A stretch of DNA of 64,000 nt from Budorcas taxicolor (Eukaryota > Chordata > Mammalia > Artiodactyla > Bovidae): NCBI RefSeq assembly GCF_023091745.1, contig NW_026291779.1, forward strand, positions 124,001 to 188,000. The letters run 5' to 3'. Both the position numbers and the translations under genes were made by a program. This document shows positions 45,202-56,415 of this stretch, piece by piece. Every line of letters begins with the position of its first letter. The stretch's first letter is position 1. The notes beneath the pieces are model-generated. The model saw only the letters and a program-made list of their open reading frames with translations. It was not told where the DNA came from and ran no database searches.

Positions 45202-45990
45202 TTGAGATGCGACGGGAACGCCGGGAACTCTTTCCCGACGAAGCAGGGAAAGGATCCCTCATCTCGAGCTACGAGGCGGAAACGGGGCTCCTCTGGATGT
45301 GGGCGGGACCCTCGTGATTCCTCTCGAGTGGAGACGGGTATGTCGGGGAACTTCTTGATTTGCACCAAGGGTGTGAAGGACCCTTTCGAAGTTCCACAGG
45401 TGAGGTGTGATCAGCCTCGAGAAGCCTCAGCTGAAATGTGCCTCATCTCGCCTGGAGGGGAGAACCTCCTGGATTTTCTCGAGTTGCGGCAGGTTTTCTC
45501 TAGTTACGACGGGGACCTCAGGGACCCGCTCTGGTGGCCTCAGGAAAGCCCAGTCCCCATGCGAGTTGCTAGGGGACCTCTCGGGATTCCTCTCCCGTCC
45601 ATGCCGGGGACTCAGTCCTTGTGTGGAGTCGGGGCCGGAACCTGAGGATTCCTCTCCAGTGTTGCCATGGATCTTGGGGTGCTTCTGAGTCTCCCCAGGG
45701 GAGTCAGGCCTCGTCTCGAGTCGGAGCATGCACGTGCGCTTTCCTCCTGAGCTGCAGCAGTAGTGTCACGCTTCCTGTCACGTGGTTCAAAGGATCTGTG
45801 GCTTTCCCACGAGGCTTTCCCACAGGGCTGTGCCACGTGCCACCTTGATGTGAGTCGATCCTCGGAGTGAAAGATGAGCCGGTGAAGGGGAAAGAGGTTC
45901 CTCTGGAATGGACTGAGACTTCGGGGGACTCTTGGAATTGTGGCACGACCCTGGAGTTCCTCTCGCCGTTCCTGTTGAGAGGGCCTCCTC
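45202..45990 (+). repeat. Satellite monomer 57, 789 bp (c-d, one base lost)
   Basis: As unit 46, with CAGCTGAAATGTGCC, GGGGACTCAG, TTCAAAGGATC and GAGACTTCGGGG as private changes. Confidence 0.92.
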
Positions 45991-46806
45991 TTGAGATGCG
46001 ACGGGAACGCCGGGAACTCTTTCCCGACGAAGCAGGGAAAGGATCCCTCATCTCGAGCTACGAGGCGGAAACGGGGCTCCTCTGGATGTGGGCGGGACCC
46101 TCGTGATTCCTCTCGAGTGTAGAAGGGTATGTCGGGGAACTTGTTGATTTGCACCAAGGGTGTGAAGGACCCTTTCGAAGTTCCAGACGTGAGGTGTGAT
46201 CAGCCTCGAGACGCCTCAGCGGAAATGGGCCTCATCTCGCCTGGAGGGGAGAACCTCCTGGATTTTCTCGAGTTGCGGCAGGTCTTCTCGAGTTACGACG
46301 GGGACCTCAGGGACCCGCTCTGGTGGCCTCAGGAAAGGCCAGTCCCCATGCGAGTTGCTAGGGGACCTCTCGGGATTCCTCTCCCGTCCATGCCGGGGCC
46401 TCAGTCCTTGTGTGGAGTCGGGGCCGGAACCTGAGGATTCCTCTCCAGTGTTGCCATGGATCTTGGGGTGCTTCTGAGTCTCCCCAGGGGAGTCAGACCT
46501 CGTCTCGAGTTGGGGCATGCACGTGCGCTTTCCTCCCGAGCTGCAGCAGTAGTGTCACGCTTCCTGTCACGTGGATCAAGGGATCTGTGGCTTTCCCTCG
46601 AGGTTGTCCCTCGAGGCTTTCCCACGAGGCTTTCCCACAGGGCTGTGCCACGTGCCACCTTGGTGTGATTCGATCCTCGGCGTGAAAGACGAGCCGGTGA
46701 AGGGACAAGAGGTTCCTCTGGAATGGACTGAGACATCTGGGGGACTCTTGGAATGGTGGCACGACCCTGGAGTTCCTCTCGCCGTTCCTGTTGAGAGGGC
46801 CTCCTC
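45991..46806 (+). repeat. Satellite monomer 58, 816 bp (a'-b-c-d)
   Basis: As units 47 and 60 (AACTTGTTGATT, AGACGTGAGG, GTCAGACCTCG); private GAGTGTAGAAGG. Confidence 0.92.
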
Positions 46807-47595
46807 TTGAGATGCGACGGGAACGCCGGGAACTCTTTCCCGACGAAGCAGGGAAAGGATCCCTCATCTCAAGCTACGAGGCAGAAACGGGGCTACTCTG
46901 GATGTGGGCGGGACACTCGTGATTCCTCTCGAGTGGAGACGGGTATGTCGGGGAACTTCTTGATTTGCACCAAGGGTGTGAAGGACCCTTTCGAAGTTCC
47001 AGAGGTGAGGTGTGATCAGCCTCGAGACGCCTCAGCGGAAATGGGCCTCATCTCGCCTGGAGGGGAGAACCTCCTGGATTTTCTCGAGTTGCGGCAGGTC
47101 TTCTCGAGTTACGACGGGGACCTCAGGGACCCGCTCTGGTGGCCTCAGGAAAGGCCAGTCCCCATGCGAGTTGCTAGGGGACCTCTCGGGATTCCTCTCC
47201 CGTCCATGCCGGGGCCTCAGTCCTTGTGTGGAGTCGGGGCCAGAACCTGAGGATTCCTCTCCAGTGTTGCCATGGATCTTGGGGTGCTTCTGAGTCTCCC
47301 CAGGGGAGTCAGGCCTCGTCTCGAGTGGGGGCATGCACGTGCGCTTTCCTCCCCAGCTGCAGCAGTAGTGTCACGCTTCCTGTCACGTGGATCAAGGGAT
47401 CTGTGGCTTTCCCACGAGGCTTTCCCACAGGGCTGTGCCACGTGCCACCTTGATGTGAGTCGATCCTCGGCGTGAAAGATGAGCCGGTGAAGGGGAAAGA
47501 GGTTCCTCTGGAATGGACTGAGACATCGGGGGACTCTTGGAATTGTGGCACGACCCTGGAGTTCCTCTCGCCGTTCCTGTTGAGAGGGCCTCCTC
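46807..47595 (+). repeat. Satellite monomer 59, 789 bp, chimeric (c-d, one base lost)
   Basis: The 5' part is unit 51-like (GGACACTCGTG, GGGGCCAGAACC, CCCCAGCTGC). From about 47450 it is unit 46-like (CTTGATGTGAG, AGATGAGCC, ACATCGGGGG). CTCAAGCTACGAGGCAG and CTACTCTGG are further marks. Confidence 0.9.
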
Positions 47596-48411
47596 TTGAG
47601 ATGCGACGGGAACGCCGGGAACTCTTTCCCGACGAAGCAGGGAAAGGATCCCTCATCTCGAGCTACGAGGCGGAAACGGGGCTCCTCTGGATGTGGGCGG
47701 GACCCTCGTGATTCCTCTCGAGTGGAGAAGGGTATGTCGGGGAACTTGTTGATTTGCACCAAGGGTGTGAAGGACCCTTTCGAAGTTCCAGACGTGAGGT
47801 GTGATCAGCCTCGAGACGCCTCAGCGGAAATGGGCCTCATCTCGCCTGGAGGGGAGAACCTCCTGGATTTTCTCGAGTTGCGGCAGGTCTTCTCGAGTTA
47901 CGACGGGGACCTCAGGGACCCGCTCTGGTGGCCTCAGGAAAGGCCAGTCCCCATGCGAGTTGCTAGGGGACCTCTCGGGATTCCTCTCCCGTCCATGCCG
48001 GGGCCTCAGTCCTTGTGTGGAGTCGGGGCCGGAACCTGAGGATTCCTCTCCAGTGTTGCCATGGATCTTGGGGTGCTTCTGAGTCTCCCCAGGGGAGTCA
48101 GACCTCGTCTCGAGTTGGGGCATGCACGTGCGCTTTCCTCCCGAGCTGCAGCAGTAGTGTCACGCTTCCTGTCACGTGGATCAAGGGATCTGTGGCTTTC
48201 CCTCGAGGTTGTCCCTCGAGGCTTTCCCACGAGGCTTTCCCACAGGGCTGTGCCACGTGCCACCTTGGTGTGATTCGATCCTCGGCGTGAAAGACGAGCC
48301 GGTGAAGGGACAAGAGGTTCCTCTGGAATGGACTGAGACATCTGGGGGACTCTTGGAATGGTGGCACGACCCTGGAGTTCCTCTCGCCGTTCCTGTTGAG
48401 AGGGCCTCCTC
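47596..48411 (+). repeat. Satellite monomer 60, 816 bp (a'-b-c-d)
   Basis: Carries every diagnostic of unit 47: GGAGAAGGGTATG, AACTTGTTGATT, AGACGTGAGG, GTCAGACCTCG and GGGACAAGAGG. Confidence 0.92.
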
Positions 48412-49201
48412 TTGAGATGCGACGGGAACGCCGGGAACTCTTTCCCGACGAAGCAGGGAAAGCATCCCTCATCTCAAGCTACGAGGCGGAAACGGGGCTC
48501 CTCTTGATGTGGGCGGGACACTCGTGATTCCTCTCGAGTGGAGACGGGTATGTCGGGGAACTTCTTGATTTGCACCAAGGGTGTGAAGGACCCTTTCGAA
48601 GTTCCAGAGGTGAGGTGTGATCAGACTCGAGACGCCTCAGCGGAAATGGGCCTCATCTCGCCTGGAGGGGAGAACCTCCTGGATTTTCTCGAGTTGCGGC
48701 AGGTCTTCTCGAGTTACGACGGGGACCTCAGGGACCCGCTCTGGTGGCCTCAGGAAAGGCCAGTCCCCATGCGAGTTGCTAGGGGACCTCTCGGGATTCC
48801 TCTCCCGTCCATGCCGGGGCCTCAGTCCTTGTGTGGAGTCGGGGCCAGAACCTGAGGATTCCTCTCCAGTGTTGCCATGGATCTTGGCGTGCTTCTGAGT
48901 CTCCCCAGGGGAGTCAGGCCTCGTCTCGAGTGGGGGCATGCACGTGCGCTTTCCTCCCCAGCTGCAGCAGTAGTGTCACGCTTCCTGTCACGTGGATCAA
49001 GGGATCTGTGGCTTTCCCACGAGGCTTTCCCACAGGGCTGTGCCACGTGCCACCTTGGTGTGAGTCGATCCTCGGCGTGAAAGACGAGCCGTTGATGGGA
49101 AAAGAGGTTCCTCTGGAATGGACTGAGACATCTGGGGGACTCTTGGAATGGTGGCACGACCCTGGAGTTCCTCTCGCCATTCCTGTTGAGAGGGCCTCCT
49201 C
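48412..49201 (+). repeat. Satellite monomer 61, 790 bp (c-d)
   Basis: BamHI site lost (AAGCATCCC near 48472). GATCAGACTCG, GGGGCCAGAACC, CTTGGCGTGC and CCGTTGATGGG. Confidence 0.9.
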
Positions 49202-49991
49202 TTGAGATGCGACGGGAACGCCGGGAATTCTTTCCCGACGAAGCAGGGAAAGGATCCCTCATCTCGAGCTACGAGGCGGAAACGGGGCTCCTCTGGATGT
49301 GGGCGGGACCCTCGTGATTCCTCTCGAGTGGAGACGGGTATGTCGGGGAACTTCTTGATTTGCACCAAGGGTGTGAAGGACCCTTTCAAAGTTCCAGATG
49401 GGAGGTGTGATCAGTCTCGAGACGCCTCAGCGGAAATGGGCCTCATCTCGCCTGGAGGGGAGAACCTCCTGGATTTTCTCCAGTTGCGGCAGGTCTTCTC
49501 GAGTTACGACGGGGACCTCAGTGACCCGCTCTGGTGGCCTCAGGAAAGGCCAGTCCCCATGCGAGTTGCTAGGTGACATCTCGGGATTCCTCTCCCGTCC
49601 ATGCCGGGGCCTCAGTCCTTGTGAGGAGTCGGGGCCGGAACCTGAGGATTCCTCTCCAGTGTTGCCATGGATCTTGGGGTGCTTCTGAGTCTCCCCAGGG
49701 GAGTCAGGCGTCGTCTCGAGTGGGGGCATGCACGTGCGCTTTCCTCCCGAGCTGCAGCAGTAGTGTCACGCTTCCTGTCACGTGGATCAAGGGATCTGTG
49801 GCTTTCCCACGAGGCTTTCCCACAGGGCTGTGCCACGTGCCACCTTGGTGTGAGTCGATCCTCGGCGTGAAAGACGAGCCGGTGAAGGGGAAAGAGGTTC
49901 CTCTGGAATGGACTGAGACATCTGGGGGACTCTTGGAATGGTGGCACGACCCTGGAGTTCCTCTCGCCGTTCCTGTTGAGAGGGCCTCCTC
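49202..49991 (+). repeat. Satellite monomer 62, 790 bp (c-d)
   Basis: EcoRI site in GGGAATTCTTTCC; AGATGGGAGG, GATCAGTCTCG, CTCCAGTTGCGG, GCTAGGTGACATC and GTGAGGAGTC. Its 3' end, from about 49800, begins the 3212-bp tandem block. Confidence 0.9.
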
Positions 49992-50781
49992 TTGAGATGC
50001 GACGGGAACGCCGGGAACTCTTTCCCGACGAAGCAGGGAAAGGATCCCTCATCTCGAGCTACGAGGCGGAAACGGGGCTCCTCTGGATGTGGGCGGGACC
50101 CTCGTGATTCCTCTCGAGTGGAGACGGGTATGTAGGGGAACTTCTTGATTTGCACCAAGGGTGTGAAGGACCCTTTCGAAGTTCCAGAGGTGAGGTGTGA
50201 TCAGCCTCGAGACGCCTCAGCGGAAATAGGCCTCATCTCGCCTGGAGGGGAGAACCTCCTGGATTTTCTCGAGTTGCGGCAGGTCTTCTCGAGTTACGAC
50301 GGGGACCTCAGGGACCCGCTCTGGTGGCCTCAGGAAAGGCCAGTCCCCATGCGAGTTGCTAGGGGACCTCTCGGGATTCCTCTCCCGTCCATGCCGGGGC
50401 CTCAGTCCTTGTGTGGAGTCGGGGCCGGAACCTGAGGATTCCTCTCCAGTGTTGCCATGGATCTTGGGGTGATTCTGAGTCTCCCCAGGGGAGTCAGGCC
50501 TCGTCTCGAGTGGGAGCATGCACGTGCGCTTTCCTCCTGAGCTGCAGCAGCAGTGTCACGCTTCCTGTCACGTGGATCAAGGGATCTGTGGCTTTCACAC
50601 GAGGCTTTCCCACAGGGCTGTGCCACGTGCCACCTTGGTGTGAGTCGATCCTCGGCGTGAAAGACGAGCCGGTCAAGGGAAAAGAAGTTCCTCTGGAATG
50701 GACTGAGACATCTGGGGGACTCTTGGAATGGTGGCACGACCCTGGAGTTCCTCTCGCCGTTCCTGTTGAGAGGGCCTCCTC
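49992..50781 (+). repeat. Satellite monomer 63, 790 bp (c-d), 3212-bp copy 1
   Basis: TATGTAGGGG, AAATAGGCC, GGTGATTCTGAG, CAGCAGCAGTG, TTTCACACGAGG and GGTCAAGGG. Same as unit 67. Confidence 0.93.
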
Positions 50782-51597
50782 TTGAGATGCGACGGGAACG
50801 CCGGGAACTCTTTCCCGACGAAGCAGGGAAAGGATCCCTCATCTCGAGCTACGAGGCAGAAACGGGGCTCCTCTGGATGTGGGCGGGACCCTCGTGATTC
50901 CTCTCAAGTGGAGACGGGTATGTCGGGGAACTTCTTGATTTGCACCAAGGGTGTGAAGGACCCTTTCGAAGTTCCAGAGGTGAGGTGTGATCAGCCTCGT
51001 GACGCCTCAGCAGAAATGGGCCTCATCTCGCCTGGAGGGGAGAACCTCCTGGATTTTCTCGAGTTGCGGCAGGTCTTCTCGAGTTACGACGGGGACCTCA
51101 GGGACCCGCTCTGGTGGCCTCAGGAAAGGCCAGTCCCCATGCGAGTTGCTACGGGACCTCTCGGGATTCCTCTCCCGTTCATGCCGGGGCCTCAGTCCTT
51201 GTGTTGAGTCGGGGCCGGAACCTGAGGATTCCTCTCCAGTTTTGCCATGGACCTTGGGGTGCTTCTGAGTCTCCCCAGGGGAGTCAGGCCTCGTCTCGAG
51301 TTGGGGCATGCACGTGCGCTTTCCTCCCGAGCTGCAGCAGTAGCGTCACGCTTCCTGTCACGTGGATCAAGGGATCTGTGGCTTTCCCTCGAGGCTGTCC
51401 CTCGAGGCTTTCCCACGAGGCTTTCCCACAGGGCTGTGCCACGTGCCACCTTGGTGTGAGTCGATCCTCGGCGTGAAAGACGAGCCGGTGAAGGGAAAAG
51501 AGGTTCCTCTGGAATGGACTGAGACATCTGGGGGACTCTTGGAATGGTGGCACGACCCTGGAGTTCCTCTCGCCGTTCCTGTTGAGAGGGCCTCCTC
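50782..51597 (+). repeat. Satellite monomer 64, 816 bp (a-b-c-d), 3212-bp copy 1
   Basis: GAGGCAGAAAC, CTCTCAAGTGG, CTCGTGACGCC, GCTACGGGACC, CCCGTTCATG, GTGTTGAGTC, CAGTTTTGCC and GTAGCGTCACG. Same as unit 68. Confidence 0.93.
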
Positions 51598-52387
51598 TTG
51601 AGATGCGACGGGAACGCCGGGAACTCTTTCCCGACGAAGCAGGGAAAGGATCCCTCATCTCGAGCTACGAGGCGGAAACGGGGCTCCTCTGGATGTGGGC
51701 GGGACCCTCGTGATTCCTCTCGAGTGGCGACGGGTATGTCGGGGAACTTCTTGATTTGCACCAAGGGTGTGAAGGACCCTTTCGAAGTTCCAGAGGTGAG
51801 GTGTGATCAGCCTCGAGACGCCTCAGCGGAAATGGGCCTCATCTCGCCTGGAGGGGAGAACCTCCTGGATTTTCTCGAGTTGCGGCAGGTCTTCTCGAGT
51901 TACGACGGGGACCTCAGGGACCCGCTCTGGTGGCCTCAGGAAAGGCCAGTCCCCATGCGAGTTGCTAGGGGACCTCTCGGGATTCCTCTCCCATCCATGC
52001 CGGGGCCTCAGTCCTTGTGTGGAGTCGGGGCCGGAACCTGAGGATTCCTCTCCAGTTTTGCCATGGACCTTGGGGTGCTTCTGAGTCTCCCCAGGGGAGT
52101 CAGGCCTCGTCTCGAGTTGGGGCATGCACGTGCGCTTTCCTCCCGAGCTGCAGCAGTAGCGTCACGCTTCCTGTCACGTGGATCAAGGGATATGTGGCTT
52201 TCCCACGAGGCTTTGCAACAGGGCTGTGCCACGTGCCACCTTGGTGTGAGTCGATCCTCGGCGTGAAAGACGAGCCGGTGAAGGGAAAAGAGGATCCTCT
52301 TGAATGGACTGAGACATCTGGGGGACTCTTGGAATGGTGGCACGACCCTGGAGTTCCTCTCGCCGTTCCTGTTGAGAGGGCCTCCTC
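51598..52387 (+). repeat. Satellite monomer 65, 790 bp (c-d), 3212-bp copy 1
   Basis: GAGTGGCGACGG, CCCATCCATG, CAGTTTTGCC, GATATGTGG, CTTTGCAACAGG and extra BamHI in GAGGATCCTCTTG. Same as unit 69. Confidence 0.93.
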
Positions 52388-53203
52388 TTGAGATGTGACG
52401 GGAACGCCGGGAAATCTTTCCCGACGAAGCAGGGAAAGGATCCCTCATCTCGAGCTACGAGGCGGAAACGGGGCTCCTCTGGATGTGGGCGGGACCCTCG
52501 TGATTCCTCTCGAGTGGAGACGGGTATGTCGGGGAACTTCTTGATTTGCACCAAGGGCGTGAAGGACCCTTTCGAAGTTCCAGAGGTGAAGTGTGATCAG
52601 CCTCGAGACGCCTCAGCGGCACTGGGCCTCATCTCGCCTGGAGGGGAGAACCTGCTGGATTTTCTCCAGTTGCGGCAGGTCTTCTCGAGTTACGACGGGG
52701 ACCTCAAGGACCCGCTCTGGTGGCCTCAGGAAAGGCCAGTCCCCATGCGAGTTGCTAGGGGACCTCTCGGGATTCCTCTCCCGTCCATGCCGGGGCCTCA
52801 GTCCTTGTGTGGAGTCGGGGCCGGAACCTGAGGATTCCTCTCCAGTGTTGCCATGGATCTTGGGGTGCTTCTGAGTCTCCCCAGGGGAGTCAGGCCTCGT
52901 CTCGAGTGGGGGCATGCACGTGCGCTTTCCTCCCGAGCTGCAGCAGTAGTGTCACGCTTCCTGTCACGTGAATCAAGGGATCTGTGGCTTTCCCTTGAGG
53001 CTGTCCCTCGAGGCTTTCCCACGAGGCTTTCCCACAGGGCTGTGCCACGTGCCACCTTGGTGTGAGTCGATCCTCGGCGTGAAAGACGAGCCGGTGAAGG
53101 GGAAAGAGGTTCCTCTGGAATGGACTGAGACATCTGGGGGACTCTTGGAATGGTGGCACGACCCTGGAGTTCCTCTCGCCGTTCCTGTTGAGAGGGCCTC
53201 CTC
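52388..53203 (+). repeat. Satellite monomer 66, 816 bp (a-b-c-d), 3212-bp copy 1
   Basis: GATGTGACGGG, CGGCACTGGG, CCTGCTGG, CACGTGAATC and CCCTTGAGGCTGT. Same as unit 70 up to about 53106; after that it has AAGGGGAAAGAGGTT where unit 70 has AAGGGAAAAGAGGAT. Confidence 0.93.
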
Positions 53204-53993
53204 TTGAGATGCGACGGGAACGCCGGGAACTCTTTCCCGACGAAGCAGGGAAAGGATCCCTCATCTCGAGCTACGAGGCGGAAACGGGGCTCCTCTGGAT
53301 GTGGGCGGGACCCTCGTGATTCCTCTCGAGTGGAGACGGGTATGTAGGGGAACTTCTTGATTTGCACCAAGGGTGTGAAGGACCCTTTCGAAGTTCCAGA
53401 GGTGAGGTGTGATCAGCCTCGAGACGCCTCAGCGGAAATAGGCCTCATCTCGCCTGGAGGGGAGAACCTCCTGGATTTTCTCGAGTTGCGGCAGGTCTTC
53501 TCGAGTTACGACGGGGACCTCAGGGACCCGCTCTGGTGGCCTCAGGAAAGGCCAGTCCCCATGCGAGTTGCTAGGGGACCTCTCGGGATTCCTCTCCCGT
53601 CCATGCCGGGGCCTCAGTCCTTGTGTGGAGTCGGGGCCGGAACCTGAGGATTCCTCTCCAGTGTTGCCATGGATCTTGGGGTGATTCTGAGTCTCCCCAG
53701 GGGAGTCAGGCCTCGTCTCGAGTGGGAGCATGCACGTGCGCTTTCCTCCTGAGCTGCAGCAGCAGTGTCACGCTTCCTGTCACGTGGATCAAGGGATCTG
53801 TGGCTTTCACACGAGGCTTTCCCACAGGGCTGTGCCACGTGCCACCTTGGTGTGAGTCGATCCTCGGCGTGAAAGACGAGCCGGTCAAGGGAAAAGAAGT
53901 TCCTCTGGAATGGACTGAGACATCTGGGGGACTCTTGGAATGGTGGCACGACCCTGGAGTTCCTCTCGCCGTTCCTGTTGAGAGGGCCTCCTC
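53204..53993 (+). repeat. Satellite monomer 67, 790 bp (c-d), 3212-bp copy 2
   Basis: Second copy of unit 63; I saw no difference in the stretches compared. Confidence 0.93.
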
Positions 53994-54809
53994 TTGAGAT
54001 GCGACGGGAACGCCGGGAACTCTTTCCCGACGAAGCAGGGAAAGGATCCCTCATCTCGAGCTACGAGGCAGAAACGGGGCTCCTCTGGATGTGGGCGGGA
54101 CCCTCGTGATTCCTCTCAAGTGGAGACGGGTATGTCGGGGAACTTCTTGATTTGCACCAAGGGTGTGAAGGACCCTTTCGAAGTTCCAGAGGTGAGGTGT
54201 GATCAGCCTCGTGACGCCTCAGCAGAAATGGGCCTCATCTCGCCTGGAGGGGAGAACCTCCTGGATTTTCTCGAGTTGCGGCAGGTCTTCTCGAGTTACG
54301 ACGGGGACCTCAGGGACCCGCTCTGGTGGCCTCAGGAAAGGCCAGTCCCCATGCGAGTTGCTACGGGACCTCTCGGGATTCCTCTCCCGTTCATGCCGGG
54401 GCCTCAGTCCTTGTGTTGAGTCGGGGCCGGAACCTGAGGATTCCTCTCCAGTTTTGCCATGGACCTTGGGGTGCTTCTGAGTCTCCCCAGGGGAGTCAGG
54501 CCTCGTCTCGAGTTGGGGCATGCACGTGCGCTTTCCTCCCGAGCTGCAGCAGTAGCGTCACGCTTCCTGTCACGTGGATCAAGGGATCTGTGGCTTTCCC
54601 TCGAGGCTGTCCCTCGAGGCTTTCCCACGAGGCTTTCCCACAGGGCTGTGCCACGTGCCACCTTGGTGTGAGTCGATCCTCGGCGTGAAAGACGAGCCGG
54701 TGAAGGGAAAAGAGGTTCCTCTGGAATGGACTGAGACATCTGGGGGACTCTTGGAATGGTGGCACGACCCTGGAGTTCCTCTCGCCGTTCCTGTTGAGAG
54801 GGCCTCCTC
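53994..54809 (+). repeat. Satellite monomer 68, 816 bp (a-b-c-d), 3212-bp copy 2
   Basis: Second copy of unit 64, including the rare GTGTTGAGTC and CCCGTTCATG changes. Confidence 0.93.
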
Positions 54810-55599
54810 TTGAGATGCGACGGGAACGCCGGGAACTCTTTCCCGACGAAGCAGGGAAAGGATCCCTCATCTCGAGCTACGAGGCGGAAACGGGGCTCCT
54901 CTGGATGTGGGCGGGACCCTCGTGATTCCTCTCGAGTGGCGACGGGTATGTCGGGGAACTTCTTGATTTGCACCAAGGGTGTGAAGGACCCTTTCGAAGT
55001 TCCAGAGGTGAGGTGTGATCAGCCTCGAGACGCCTCAGCGGAAATGGGCCTCATCTCGCCTGGAGGGGAGAACCTCCTGGATTTTCTCGAGTTGCGGCAG
55101 GTCTTCTCGAGTTACGACGGGGACCTCAGGGACCCGCTCTGGTGGCCTCAGGAAAGGCCAGTCCCCATGCGAGTTGCTAGGGGACCTCTCGGGATTCCTC
55201 TCCCATCCATGCCGGGGCCTCAGTCCTTGTGTGGAGTCGGGGCCGGAACCTGAGGATTCCTCTCCAGTTTTGCCATGGACCTTGGGGTGCTTCTGAGTCT
55301 CCCCAGGGGAGTCAGGCCTCGTCTCGAGTTGGGGCATGCACGTGCGCTTTCCTCCCGAGCTGCAGCAGTAGCGTCACGCTTCCTGTCACGTGGATCAAGG
55401 GATATGTGGCTTTCCCACGAGGCTTTGCAACAGGGCTGTGCCACGTGCCACCTTGGTGTGAGTCGATCCTCGGCGTGAAAGACGAGCCGGTGAAGGGAAA
55501 AGAGGATCCTCTTGAATGGACTGAGACATCTGGGGGACTCTTGGAATGGTGGCACGACCCTGGAGTTCCTCTCGCCGTTCCTGTTGAGAGGGCCTCCTC
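54810..55599 (+). repeat. Satellite monomer 69, 790 bp (c-d), 3212-bp copy 2
   Basis: Second copy of unit 65, including the CTTTGCAACAGG 13-mer and GAGGATCCTCTTG. Confidence 0.93.
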
Positions 55600-56415
55600 T
55601 TGAGATGTGACGGGAACGCCGGGAAATCTTTCCCGACGAAGCAGGGAAAGGATCCCTCATCTCGAGCTACGAGGCGGAAACGGGGCTCCTCTGGATGTGG
55701 GCGGGACCCTCGTGATTCCTCTCGAGTGGAGACGGGTATGTCGGGGAACTTCTTGATTTGCACCAAGGGCGTGAAGGACCCTTTCGAAGTTCCAGAGGTG
55801 AAGTGTGATCAGCCTCGAGACGCCTCAGCGGCACTGGGCCTCATCTCGCCTGGAGGGGAGAACCTGCTGGATTTTCTCCAGTTGCGGCAGGTCTTCTCGA
55901 GTTACGACGGGGACCTCAAGGACCCGCTCTGGTGGCCTCAGGAAAGGCCAGTCCCCATGCGAGTTGCTAGGGGACCTCTCGGGATTCCTCTCCCGTCCAT
56001 GCCGGGGCCTCAGTCCTTGTGTGGAGTCGGGGCCGGAACCTGAGGATTCCTCTCCAGTGTTGCCATGGATCTTGGGGTGCTTCTGAGTCTCCCCAGGGGA
56101 GTCAGGCCTCGTCTCGAGTGGGGGCATGCACGTGCGCTTTCCTCCCGAGCTGCAGCAGTAGTGTCACGCTTCCTGTCACGTGAATCAAGGGATCTGTGGC
56201 TTTCCCTTGAGGCTGTCCCTCGAGGCTTTCCCACGAGGCTTTCCCACAGGGCTGTGCCACGTGCCACCTTGGTGTGAGTCGATCCTCGGCGTGAAAGACG
56301 AGCCGGTGAAGGGAAAAGAGGATCCTCTGGAATGGACTGAGACATCTGGGGGACTCTTGGAATGGTGGCACGACCCTGGAGTTCCTGTCGCCGTTCCTGT
56401 TGAGAGGGCCTCCTC
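55600..56415 (+). repeat. Satellite monomer 70, 816 bp (a-b-c-d), 3212-bp copy 2
   Basis: Second copy of unit 66 until about 56318. It then takes GAGGATCCTCTGG (extra BamHI) and the private GTTCCTGTCGCC. Confidence 0.93.

Larger units (their letters stand above)
33962..46806 (+). repeat. Five-monomer block duplicated at 8844 bp
   Basis: Units 43-47 (33962-37962) and 54-58 (42806-46806) have the same order and lengths (790, 790, 816, 789, 816). They share rare marks: CCCTCGATTCTTT, TGTCGGGAGG, GTTCCACAGG, CGAGTCGGAGC and AACTTGTTGATT. The copies differ at scattered bases, so this event is older than the 3212-bp one. Confidence 0.87.
45991..49201 (+). repeat. Dimeric higher-order repeat, two copies of about 1605 bp
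   Basis: Units 58-59 and 60-61 alternate 816-bp AACTTGTTGATT copies with 789/790-bp GGACACTCGTG copies. Unit 60 matches unit 58 at 1605 bp and unit 47 at 10449 bp. Confidence 0.82.
49800..56318 (+). repeat. Tetrameric higher-order repeat, two tandem copies of 3212 bp
   Basis: Units 63-66 and 67-70 repeat at exactly 3212 bp (790+816+790+816), including private changes TATGTAGGGG, GTGTTGAGTC, CTTTGCAACAGG and CGGCACTGGG. I saw no difference between about 49800-53106 and 53012-56318. Outside those limits the match ends abruptly: a 2-copy versus a 4-copy 13-mer array on the left, and GGGGAAAGAGGTT versus GGGAAAAGAGGAT on the right. Confidence 0.93.

Noticed and set aside
44724..45368. 214-codon minus-strand frame
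   Set aside because: It is an extended version of the minus-strand frame present in all units, lengthened by private substitutions in the diverged unit 56. No homology recognised.
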